Source of the DNA: Chloroflexota bacterium
Lineage (GTDB): Bacteria; Chloroflexota; Anaerolineae; Promineifilales; Promineifilaceae
Assembly (NCBI GenBank): GCA_020353135.1
Contig: CP070688.1
Coordinates: forward strand, 1,708,187-1,714,370
Reading direction: 5' to 3'
Length of the DNA: 6,184 nucleotides
Numbering within the stretch: the first letter of the stretch is position 1; each line of letters opens with the position of its first letter. The position numbers were made by a program, and so were the translations under genes. Under the pieces are notes generated by a model. It was not told where the DNA came from, did no database searches, and saw nothing but the letters and a program-made list of their open reading frames with translations. Positions 1-6,184 of the stretch are shown piece after piece.

Positions 1-1133
1 AGGTGGACCTGCTGACCTATCACGTAGGCGACGAGGTAGACTTTCCTGGACTTGCCATCCATAGGATTCCAAGCATACCTTTCGTCACAAATGTCAAGCC
101 CGGACCCTCCTGGGCCAAGCTGTTGCTTGATTTCTTCGTTCTCATCAAGGCCGTATTGATGCTATTGAGGAACGATTATGAGGTCATCCACTCCCACGAG
201 GAAGCATCATTCTTCGCAGCATTCTTGGCCAGGATATTCCGTGTGAGGCATGTTTACGACATGCACTCAAGTTTGCCCCTGCAACTGATCAATTTCCGTT
301 TCGGAAACATCCGCCCACTCATATGGCTCTTCCAGCTCCTTGAAAAACGGGTGCTAACCACCTGTGATGCTGTTATCACGATAGGGGCGGATCTAGAGGA
401 CCTGGTAAGACGGATAAATCCTGGCGCAAACGTCATTACGATTGAAAATCTACCCCTGCAGAATATCGTGCAGGCGCCTGGATCGGGATCCGTGGAACAA
501 GTCAGCAACCAACTGGCACTGGACAGCAAAAGCGTCGTCCTCTACACAGGGAACCTCGCATCATATCAAGGTTTAGATCTGCTTGTAGATAGTGCACAAA
601 TCGTAAATCAACATCTTTCTAACGTGTTATTTCTGTTGGTCGGCGGCAATCAATCACAAGTCAACTACTGGAGAGAAGTGGTCGCGGAGAGGGAACTGGC
701 GGACACTGTTTTATTAACTGGGACCGTACCGCTCGACGAGGCGATAAGTTACCTCGAACTGTGTGACATTTTAGTGTCTCCTCGCCTGGATGGGACATCA
801 ATTCCTTTGAAGCTATACACCTATCTTTCCTCGGGTAAACCGGTTGTCGCCACCAGAACGGACGGGCATACCCAGATTTTGAATGACGATCTTGCCGTGC
901 TGACCGAGCCAGCCAAGGACGAATTTGCTGAGGGCATTCTGGAGCTACTTCAGCACCCGCAAAGAGGCAGCAACTTGGGTAAGCGAGCACAAGTGTTCAT
1001 GAAAGAACACTATAGGTTCGATACTTATGTAGATGCCCTGGAAGGAACGTACAGGTCTCTCAACGCTAGCCATGACTCTGAACACGAGGAGCCTTTTCCG
1101 GCCGGAGTTGATACCGATATAACGGTGCCCTGA
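1..1133 (+). CDS. GT4-family glycosyltransferase, 5'-truncated by the window edge
   Basis: Probable retaining glycosyltransferase of the GT-B fold, moving a sugar from a nucleotide-sugar donor to a glycan or lipid acceptor at the cytoplasmic face of the membrane. The frame is open from base 3. The GTG there is unlikely to be the true start, because the first Rossmann strand and glycine-rich loop of GT4 proteins (roughly the first 40-50 residues) are missing. Numbering from base 3, the N-terminal domain ends near residue 155 (VIHSHEEASFFAAFLAR at 61-77, YDMHSSLP at 85-92, CDAVITIGADLEDLV at 121-135). The C-terminal donor-binding domain follows: VVLYTGNLASYQGLDLLV at 178-195, LLVGG at 211-215, and SPRLDGTSIPLKLYTYLSSG at 259-278 followed by KPVVAT. 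The usual second glutamate of the EX7E motif appears to be Thr273, and the first position is Asp263, as I recall for a GT4 subgroup with PLKxYxYL. An acidic tail of about 25 residues ends the protein. Donor and acceptor cannot be read from the sequence. Confidence 0.9.
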   Translation, partial: VDLLTYHVGDEVDFPGLAIHRIPSIPFVTNVKPGPSWAKLLLDFFVLIKAVLMLLRNDYEVIHSHEEASFFAAFLARIFRVRHVYDMHSSLPLQLINFRFGNIRPLIWLFQLLEKRVLTTCDAVITIGADLEDLVRRINPGANVITIENLPLQNIVQAPGSGSVEQVSNQLALDSKSVVLYTGNLASYQGLDLLVDSAQIVNQHLSNVLFLLVGGNQSQVNYWREVVAERELADTVLLTGTVPLDEAISYLELCDILVSPRLDGTSIPLKLYTYLSSGKPVVATRTDGHTQILNDDLAVLTEPAKDEFAEGILELLQHPQRGSNLGKRAQVFMKEHYRFDTYVDALEGTYRSLNASHDSEHEEPFPAGVDTDITVP

Positions 1134-1279
1134 TATCCATCTCTGACTTGAATCGGCCACAGTCACCTGGCTGGCGGTAATCCAGTGAGCCAGAGGTCAA
1201 AAACCCTGCTCGAACCGATATCGGCGGGGGAGATGCTGGCCTAATTCAGGATCAATTAGCTTACAACAAGTAGCTTTCA
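1134..1279. other. Intergenic gap with imperfect hairpin and a 10-base palindrome
   Basis: These 146 bases are the only sizeable non-coding stretch. At 1167-1193 two tandem CTGG units (1167-1174) can pair with two CCAG units (1182-1185 and 1190-1193), leaving a 7-base loop and a 4-base bulge (TGAG). The run CAAAAACCC follows rather than a T tract, so this is not a standard intrinsic terminator. A perfect palindrome, CCGATATCGG, lies at 1215-1224. No -35/-10 pair with good spacing was found ahead of asnB. The ATG at 1233 after a G-rich run opens only three codons. The gap may hold a promoter or an mRNA processing site, but nothing here proves it. Confidence 0.35.
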
Positions 1280-3166
1280 ATGTGCGGCATCTGCGGCGTA
1301 GTCACATCCACATCTGAGCAAACCTTGGACCGAAATGTTCTGAGGCGCATGTGCCGGCTTTTGTATCACAGAGGTCCGGATGACGAAGGCTATTACTTCG
1401 ATGATTATGCCTGGCTTGGCGTTCGCAGACTCAGCATAATCGATTTGACTACCGGCAATCAACCGATCCAAAACGAAGACGGGACGCTCCAACTGGTTTT
1501 CAACGGCGAGATCTATAATTATCGCGAGTTGCGCGGCCAATTGGAAGCTCGCGGGCATCTGTTCCACTCGTGCGGCGACTCTGAGGTAATCATCCATGCC
1601 TATGAAGAGTATGGCGATGACTGCGTCAATCACTTCAACGGCATGTTTGCATTTGCCATTTGGGATTCGCGTGCTCGCCGCCTCTTTCTGGCCAGGGATC
1701 GGTTGGGCATCAAGCCGCTATATTACCATGCAGCCGGGGAGTTGTTGGTCTTTGGCTCTGAACTGAAAGCTTTATTGGCCCATCCTGACGTGCCGCGAGA
1801 AATTGATCACATGGCGCTAGATCAATTCTTGACGCTGGAGTATATTCCTGCGCCAAGATCGATATTGAACGGCGTCCACAAGTTACTTCCTGGACATAGC
1901 CTGGTATTTCAGGATACGCAGGTGACTGTCCAAAAATATTGGAGCCTTCCGCGCTGGGATGCGCCACCGTCAGAAGAAACATGCGTCGACGAATTGCGCC
2001 ATTTGATTGAGGATTCAGTTCGACTGAGGCTGGTCAGCGATGTTCCCCTTGGAGCTTTCCTAAGTGGTGGTATCGACTCTAGCACGGTCGTCGCCAACAT
2101 GAGCGCCGCTACGTCAAACCCCGTACGTTCTTTCTCTATTGGCTTTCAAGACGACACATACAATGAGTTGCCTTATGCGCGTGCTGTTGCCGCACATCTT
2201 GGAACCACGCACCATGAGGAAACATTGTATCCGGACATTACTGGCCTCGCTGAACAGCTAGTAGGGCACCTTGACGAACCATTAGCCGACTTCTCTATCT
2301 TTCCGACTTACCTGGTTTCCAAGATGGCCAGCGATTACGTGAAGGTGATTCTGTCTGGAGACGGGGGTGATGAGCTGTTTGCCGGATACGAAACCTACGT
2401 TGCCCAGAGTCTCGACGCCGGCTACCGCTGGCTGCCGTCATTAATAAGGCAAAAAGTGATGCCCTGGACCATGAGGCTGGTGCCGCCTCAACCGACCAAG
2501 AAAGGGCTTGTCAATAAGACCAAACGGTTCGTTGAGGGTGCGGCATTGACGCCATCGCTGAAGCACACTCGCTGGATGATTTTCCTGGGCGCCGACGAAA
2601 GGGCTGCTATCTACCGGCGCTGGTTGTTAGCGGAATTAGATGGATCCGGCTCGAGTTCACCGCTTGAAGCGTATTTCGAAGAAGCCGCTCCGTTTGAGTC
2701 GCTGGCCCAACAACAGTATGTTGATGTCAAAACCTATCTGCCCGACAATATTCTGACGAAGGTTGACAGGATGAGCATGGCCGCCTCAATAGAGGCACGG
2801 GTGCCATTGCTTGACCACCGAATTGTAGAGTTTGCGCTTAACCTGCCGCCACACATGAAACTGCATCGCGGGAGAACCAAGCGCATTTTGCGGCAAGCCA
2901 TGGCTGGTGTTTTGCCTAGAGCAACTCTGAACAAGCCCAAGCAGGGCTTTAGTATCCCTTTGAAACACTGGCTCAGAGGTCCCTTGCGACCAATAATGAT
3001 GGACTTGTTATCAGAGGATGCCGTTCGCCGACGGGGATACTTCGAACCGAAGACGATATCACGGTGGATCAGTGAGCATCAAGACGCCCGAGCTAATCAT
3101 AGCCATCGATTGTGGGCTCTCATGGTATTTGAACTTTGGCAAAGGCAAGTTCTCGAAGCCTTTTAA
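1280..3166 (+). CDS. asnB: Asparagine synthetase, glutamine-hydrolysing (AsnB class)
   Basis: Cytoplasmic enzyme that takes ammonia from glutamine and, using ATP, amidates aspartate through an AMP ester, or in glycan clusters possibly another carboxylate. The 628 residues match the longer AsnB/AsnO-type enzymes (E. coli AsnB is about 554). The N-terminal class II glutaminase starts MCGICGVV, giving the nucleophile Cys2 after Met removal. It continues with YHRGPDDEG (29-37), VRRLSIIDL (48-56), NGEIYNYRE (75-83), GDSEVIIH (99-106) and LARDRLGIKPLYY (137-149). The synthetase domain has the PP-loop LSGGIDSS (261-268), SGDGGDELFAGY (359-370) and DRMSMAASIEARVPLLDH (496-513). All catalytic landmarks are intact. 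The start is certain: an in-frame TAG lies at 1271-1273 and Cys must follow Met. There is no clear Shine-Dalgarno sequence upstream (ACAACAAGTAGC). The next gene begins at or within 21 bases of the TAA. Position among a glycosyltransferase and methyltransferases suggests, by inference, amidation of a uronic acid or amino-acid substituent rather than plain asparagine supply. Confidence 0.95.
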   Translation: MCGICGVVTSTSEQTLDRNVLRRMCRLLYHRGPDDEGYYFDDYAWLGVRRLSIIDLTTGNQPIQNEDGTLQLVFNGEIYNYRELRGQLEARGHLFHSCGDSEVIIHAYEEYGDDCVNHFNGMFAFAIWDSRARRLFLARDRLGIKPLYYHAAGELLVFGSELKALLAHPDVPREIDHMALDQFLTLEYIPAPRSILNGVHKLLPGHSLVFQDTQVTVQKYWSLPRWDAPPSEETCVDELRHLIEDSVRLRLVSDVPLGAFLSGGIDSSTVVANMSAATSNPVRSFSIGFQDDTYNELPYARAVAAHLGTTHHEETLYPDITGLAEQLVGHLDEPLADFSIFPTYLVSKMASDYVKVILSGDGGDELFAGYETYVAQSLDAGYRWLPSLIRQKVMPWTMRLVPPQPTKKGLVNKTKRFVEGAALTPSLKHTRWMIFLGADERAAIYRRWLLAELDGSGSSSPLEAYFEEAAPFESLAQQQYVDVKTYLPDNILTKVDRMSMAASIEARVPLLDHRIVEFALNLPPHMKLHRGRTKRILRQAMAGVLPRATLNKPKQGFSIPLKHWLRGPLRPIMMDLLSEDAVRRRGYFEPKTISRWISEHQDARANHSHRLWALMVFELWQRQVLEAF

Positions 3167-3187
3167 GTGTCCGCCGTTAATTCGTCC

Positions 3188-3997
3188 ATGTCACCGCGCG
3201 AAACCGAAACGCTTGAAGAGCCGCTCACGTCTGCCATTCAGGAGTACTGGAATAAGAACATCCATGACCAGGATGTTGCGACACATCCCATTGGAACGAC
3301 CGCATTTTTCCAGGAATTGGATGATTATCGTTTCCATAAGCTCAGCTACCTGCCCAAATTAGTTGACTTTTCTTCCTACCAGGGCAAGCAATTACTTGAA
3401 GTGGGCTGTGGCCTTGGAATCGACCTGGTTCGCTTTGCCCGGGCTGGGGCTCAAGTGACTGGCATCGATCTTTCGGCGACTGCTATCGAACTGGCGCGTA
3501 GCAACTTCGCGGGCAATGGCTTGACGGCTGCTCTCCAGGTAATGGACGGTGAGGCCCTTGGGTTTAAAGATTCCAGCTTTGATGCCGTTTACGCGCACGG
3601 CGTACTTCAATATGCGGCCGATGCCCGAACAATGATCAAGGAAATATATCGCGTTTTGAGGCCCTCAGGCCAGGCGATACTGATGGTCTACAACAAATAC
3701 TCCTGGCTCAGCGCCTTATCAAGAATTTCCAAGGTGGAGCTCGAGCATCAAGACGCGCCTGCTTTCAGAACCTATTCGAAGCGGGAATACATGAGCCTGT
3801 TGCACGCCTTTGAACACACTCAAATCGTGCCTGAACGCTTTCCAGTTAGGACCCGTCTGCACAGTGGCCTCAAGGCGAAGCTATTCAACGTCGTGTTTGT
3901 CGGAAGCTTCAACCGCCTGCCCTATTCAGTAGTTAAGCCCCTGGGTTGGCATCTTATGGCATTTGCCATTAAGCCATGGGTTCCAGGTTCAACATGA
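3188..3997 (+). CDS. Class I SAM-dependent methyltransferase
   Basis: Transfers a methyl group from S-adenosylmethionine to an unknown acceptor; cytoplasmic, no signal peptide or membrane segment. Two starts fit: GTG 3167, directly abutting the asnB TAA (276 residues), and ATG 3188, chosen here (269 residues). Neither has a good Shine-Dalgarno sequence, so translation probably depends on coupling to asnB. Numbering from GTG 3167, a family-typical lead (EYWNKNIHDQD at 26-36) precedes motif I LLEVGCGLGIDL (76-87), motif II VTGIDLS (97-103), VMDGEALGF (125-133), SSFDAVYAHGVLQY (136-149) and the post-motif IYRVLRPSGQAILMVYN (160-176). This is the Methyltransf_11/25 arrangement. The C-terminal part (about 200-276), with PYSVVKPLGWHLMAFAIKP, is family-like but gives no substrate. 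Its last codons overlap the next gene by ATGA at 3994-3997. O-methylation of a sugar is the simplest role in this setting (inference); lipid or quinone methylation cannot be excluded. Confidence 0.9.
   Translation: MSPRETETLEEPLTSAIQEYWNKNIHDQDVATHPIGTTAFFQELDDYRFHKLSYLPKLVDFSSYQGKQLLEVGCGLGIDLVRFARAGAQVTGIDLSATAIELARSNFAGNGLTAALQVMDGEALGFKDSSFDAVYAHGVLQYAADARTMIKEIYRVLRPSGQAILMVYNKYSWLSALSRISKVELEHQDAPAFRTYSKREYMSLLHAFEHTQIVPERFPVRTRLHSGLKAKLFNVVFVGSFNRLPYSVVKPLGWHLMAFAIKPWVPGST
3985..3988 (+). promoter_or_regulatory. Ribosome binding site deciding the start of the GlpD-like gene
   Basis: AGGT lies five bases before the ATG at 3994, inside the end of the methyltransferase gene. The upstream in-frame ATG at 3976 has no such sequence (CATTAAGCC precedes it), which favours 3994 and the ATGA overlap. 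Confidence 0.5.
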
Positions 3998-5691
3998 AAC
4001 GCGATCTTGCCGGCATGTCACGCGAAGAATATGATCTGCTGGTTATTGGCGGTGGCATTTACGGCGCCTGTGTCGCCTGGGACGCAGCCCTTCGAGGGCT
4101 GTCCGTAGCGCTGGTAGAAAAAGGGGATTTTGGCGGAGCTACATCAGCTAACAGCTTGAAGATCATTCATGGTGGCTTGCGCTACTTGCGAAATGGCAGC
4201 TTGAGATTGATGCGCACCATGGTGCGCGAGCGTTCAATCTGGATGCGGATCGCGCCCCATTTGGCGCACCCGTTGCCTTTCCTCATGCCAACGAATAGAC
4301 ATTTGGCGAGTGGCCGGCTAGCCTTGTCTGTGGCCCTGACTATTAACGACATCGTAAGTTACGATCGAAACACAAATGATGATCCCCAGAAACGCTTGCC
4401 AAACGGCCGCACCATATCAAAGCAGGCCTCCCTGCGAGCGCTGCCAGGATTACGGCCGGACGACGTTACCGGCGGGGCCATCTGGTACGATGCCCAGATC
4501 TTCAACTCTGAGCGTCTATTGATCTCCATCGTTGAGTCTGCGGTCAACTCTGGAGCGTCAGCGGCCAACTACGCTGAAGCCATTACTTTTCTGCTTGCTG
4601 GCGCAGAAGTCAAAGGCGTCAGGGCGCGCGATGTAATGGATGGCCAAGAATTCGAGATTCAGGCCAAGGTAACCGTCAATTGTGCTGGCGCCTGGGCTGA
4701 TACTGTCTTGGGTTTTCTGGGTAATCGTTCGCCAGAGCCAACATCCCACCTGTCTGTCGCCCTGAACCTGGTGACCCGCCAGATCCGGCCCGATGTGGCA
4801 ATGGGCGTTTACGGCCATCGCCCTGTAGCCGGCGGGTTTGATGGAGAGAGCCAGCAATCTCAAGTGCTGTTTATTGTTCCCTGGCGCCAATATTCGTTGA
4901 TTGGTACGACACACGCTCATTTCACAGGTCCGCCGCAATCCTTTGAGGTGACTGAAGCGACTGTCCAGGATTTGATTGACAGGGTGAATGCCGCCTATCC
5001 CGGCGCAGCGCTCATGCGCGACGACGTTTATCACGTCCACCAAGGTTATCTGCCGGCGGTTGAAATTGGCGCTGCCGACGACGAAGTTAAGCTTCTGCGC
5101 GAGGGACGCGTTCATGACCACGCGCAAAAGGATGGAATCGACGGACTGATCACGGTGGTTGGCGTGAAGTACACCACTGCCAGACACGTGGCCCAGGAAG
5201 TAGTGGATCGGGCCGCCGCTAAACTCGCCCAGAAGACGCGGCCATGCCGCACACACCTCACCCCGATCATCGGCGGCCAGGTTGAGCGATTTGACGAGTT
5301 CCTGAGTGATGTCATTGCTCAGTATTCAGAACTACTGGGTCCGGAAGTTAGCGAACACCTGGCTTACACTTACGGCTCCAACTACCATCAGGTTTTGAAC
5401 TACCTGGACGACGATCCGAGCTTAGGCCAGACAATCTGCGAGGTGTTCCCGGTTATCAAAGCCGAGGTGATTCATGCGATTCGCCAGGAGATGGCGTTAA
5501 CATTGGCAGATGTTGTCTTGCGACGTACAGAGCTAGGGGCCGCTGGTTTGCCTGAAGAAGAGTGCATCGCGGTTTGCGCCGATCTGATGACCGCCGAGCT
5601 TGGCTGGAACCACGACCGCAGGCAGAAGGAGATCGAAGGCGTTTACACCGCCTACGGCCGATTGAAGATGGCGGCAGGAGCAATTGAATGA
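3994..5691 (+). CDS. glpD: FAD-dependent glycerol-3-phosphate dehydrogenase family protein (GlpD-like)
   Basis: GlpD/GlpA enzymes oxidise sn-glycerol 3-phosphate to dihydroxyacetone phosphate and pass electrons through FAD to quinone at the inner membrane face. Numbering from ATG 3976 (571 residues; 565 from 3994): the FAD Rossmann motif is VIGGGIYGACVAWDAALRG (23-41), then LVEKGDFGGATSANS (46-60), signature LKIIHGGLRYLR (61-72), VNCAGAWAD (234-242), VLFIVPWRQYSLIGTT (297-312) and VVGVKYTTAR (394-403). The C-terminal GlpD domain (about 425-560) is present, with YTYGSN (464-469) and EVIHAIRQEMALTLADVVLRR (497-517, conserved blocks). Length and order are normal, so the gene is intact. By an alignment from memory with E. 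coli GlpD, Arg54, Tyr55 and Lys354 correspond to Arg69, Tyr70 and Lys398. His232 corresponds to Asn264, and Arg317 of GVRPL to Leu359 in QGYLPAVE; IGTTD is IGTTH. Substrate may therefore differ from glycerol 3-phosphate. Starts at 3976, 3994 and 4015 are possible; 3994 has AGGT five bases upstream and overlaps the preceding stop. The following methyltransferase overlaps by ATGA. Family membership is secure, substrate is not. Confidence 0.9.
   Translation: MKRDLAGMSREEYDLLVIGGGIYGACVAWDAALRGLSVALVEKGDFGGATSANSLKIIHGGLRYLRNGSLRLMRTMVRERSIWMRIAPHLAHPLPFLMPTNRHLASGRLALSVALTINDIVSYDRNTNDDPQKRLPNGRTISKQASLRALPGLRPDDVTGGAIWYDAQIFNSERLLISIVESAVNSGASAANYAEAITFLLAGAEVKGVRARDVMDGQEFEIQAKVTVNCAGAWADTVLGFLGNRSPEPTSHLSVALNLVTRQIRPDVAMGVYGHRPVAGGFDGESQQSQVLFIVPWRQYSLIGTTHAHFTGPPQSFEVTEATVQDLIDRVNAAYPGAALMRDDVYHVHQGYLPAVEIGAADDEVKLLREGRVHDHAQKDGIDGLITVVGVKYTTARHVAQEVVDRAAAKLAQKTRPCRTHLTPIIGGQVERFDEFLSDVIAQYSELLGPEVSEHLAYTYGSNYHQVLNYLDDDPSLGQTICEVFPVIKAEVIHAIRQEMALTLADVVLRRTELGAAGLPEEECIAVCADLMTAELGWNHDRRQKEIEGVYTAYGRLKMAAGAIE
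5676..5680 (+). promoter_or_regulatory. Strong Shine-Dalgarno for the downstream methyltransferase
   Basis: AGGAG sits seven bases ahead of the ATG at 5688, inside the last codons of the GlpD-like gene. It is the best ribosome binding site in the window and supports both the 5688 start and independent re-initiation at the ATGA overlap. Confidence 0.7.
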
Positions 5692-6184
5692 CTTCTTCGA
5701 CGCCATCTGAACCATGGCAACTGCAGATGTTTCGCCGTTCGCTGAAGAAGCAGCTCAAGCTCGAGGCCCTTGTGGATCTCATGGGGGACGTGAACAACCA
5801 ACAATGCTTGCTGATCACATGTGGCGATAACAACGGGGCCATGAATTGGCATTTCCGCGAGCATGGTGGCCATTGGACCTGGGGCGACGTAGTTGGCGAG
5901 AATCTGGACGAAATGAGCGCCCTTCTTGGCCAGCCCGTGGAGCACATTCCGGAAGATCGCTTCCCCTTTGCCGACAACCAATACGATTGCGTCGTCTCCA
6001 TTGACGTCTTAGAGCACCTGGACGACGATCAGCCTTTCCTGCGCGAATTGTGGCGAGTCACACGGCCGGGCGGTTGGGCCGTGGTTACCGTACCCAATGG
6101 TGATCCCGGACTAACGGCCAATCGCATCAAATGGCGCATGGGCATGACGCCAGAGGTCTATGGGCATACCCGAGCCGGCTACAC
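5688..6184 (+). CDS. Class I SAM-dependent methyltransferase, 3'-truncated by the window edge
   Basis: The frame opens with ATG 5688 (ATGA overlap with the preceding TGA at 5689-5691) and stays open for 165 codons to the edge. It starts MTSSTPSEPWQLQMFRRSLK. The SAM-binding region is at about 40-67: CLLITCGDNNGAMNW (40-54) fills the place of motif I, with CGDNNG instead of the usual GCGxG pattern, and GGHWTWGD (60-67) leads to the second strand. Then come EDRFPFADNQYDCVVSIDVLEHL (89-111, in parts), LRELWRVTRPGGWAVVTVPN (118-137) and YGHTRAGY (158-165). The DVLEHL and RPGG blocks are hallmarks of Methyltransf_11-type enzymes. The YGHTRAGY block recalls GH-R-GY segments I remember in methyltransferases of polysaccharide clusters. 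The acceptor is unknown; O-methylation of a glycan or a lipid intermediate is an inference. Tight coupling to the GlpD-like gene suggests that the two act on the same pathway. Confidence 0.88.
   Translation, partial: MTSSTPSEPWQLQMFRRSLKKQLKLEALVDLMGDVNNQQCLLITCGDNNGAMNWHFREHGGHWTWGDVVGENLDEMSALLGQPVEHIPEDRFPFADNQYDCVVSIDVLEHLDDDQPFLRELWRVTRPGGWAVVTVPNGDPGLTANRIKWRMGMTPEVYGHTRAGY

Noticed and set aside
1167..1193. Hairpin considered as an intrinsic terminator after the glycosyltransferase
   Set aside because: The stem is interrupted by a bulge, and no T tract follows on either strand.
1280..3166. AsnB homologue considered as a lasso-peptide cyclase
   Set aside because: The glutaminase domain with Cys2 is intact, the length is that of a full asparagine synthetase, and no precursor peptide, protease or RRE gene is nearby.
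3018..3362. Plus-strand open frame of 114 codons bridging asnB and the first methyltransferase
   Set aside because: It is in another frame of both conserved genes and has a basic, low-information translation; no support as a gene.
3074..3756. 14-base exact direct repeat GAGCATCAAGACGC at 3074-3087 and 3743-3756
   Set aside because: Both copies lie in coding sequence and encode EHQDA in each frame. In AsnB the segment belongs to the family C-terminus. No flanking repeat or mobile-element structure, so probably chance.
4558..5256. Long minus-strand open frame of 232 codons opposite the GlpD-like gene
   Set aside because: It is antisense to a gene with clear family motifs, its translation shows no recognisable domain, and it follows from the codon bias of the real gene.
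5456..6001. Minus-strand open frame of 181 codons across the GlpD-like/methyltransferase junction
   Set aside because: It overlaps two well-supported plus-strand genes, and its Ser/Arg/Pro-rich translation looks like a shadow frame.

Overview
The window is a bacterial gene block with all genes on the + strand. It looks like the interior of a cell-surface glycan (capsule, exopolysaccharide or O-antigen type) or glycoconjugate locus. Base composition is moderate and protein-coding density is high. The last genes are joined by 4-base ATGA stop/start overlaps, which is typical of a bacterial operon. No rRNA, tRNA, mobile element or CRISPR array was seen. The proteins do not fix the phylum. Their style fits an environmental Gram-negative-like or Chloroflexota/Acidobacteriota-like bacterium, but this is only a weak guess.

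Layout: (1) bases 1-1133 hold the 3' part of a GT4-family glycosyltransferase whose N-terminus lies outside the window. (2) Bases 1134-1279 form the only real intergenic gap; it contains an imperfect hairpin and a 10-base palindrome, with no convincing promoter or terminator. (3) 1280-3166 encode a full-length glutamine-dependent asparagine synthetase (AsnB class). (4) 3188-3997 (or from GTG 3167) encode a class I SAM-dependent methyltransferase. (5) 3994-5691 encode an FAD-dependent dehydrogenase of the GlpD/GlpA family. (6) 5688 to the window end encode the N-terminal part of a second class I methyltransferase, cut by the window edge.

How they may work together (inference): the glycosyltransferase would add a sugar to a lipid-linked or growing glycan. 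AsnB could make asparagine or amidate a sugar acid or amino-acid substituent. The two methyltransferases would methylate sugar hydroxyls or another cluster product, and the GlpD-like flavoprotein would oxidise a glycerol-phosphate-like or other polyol substrate. The most interesting point is that the GlpD-like protein keeps the FAD-binding and family signature motifs but appears to lack two of the phosphate/substrate-binding residues known from E. coli GlpD. Together with its tight coupling to two methyltransferases, this suggests a specialised paralogue rather than the housekeeping glycerol catabolic enzyme.
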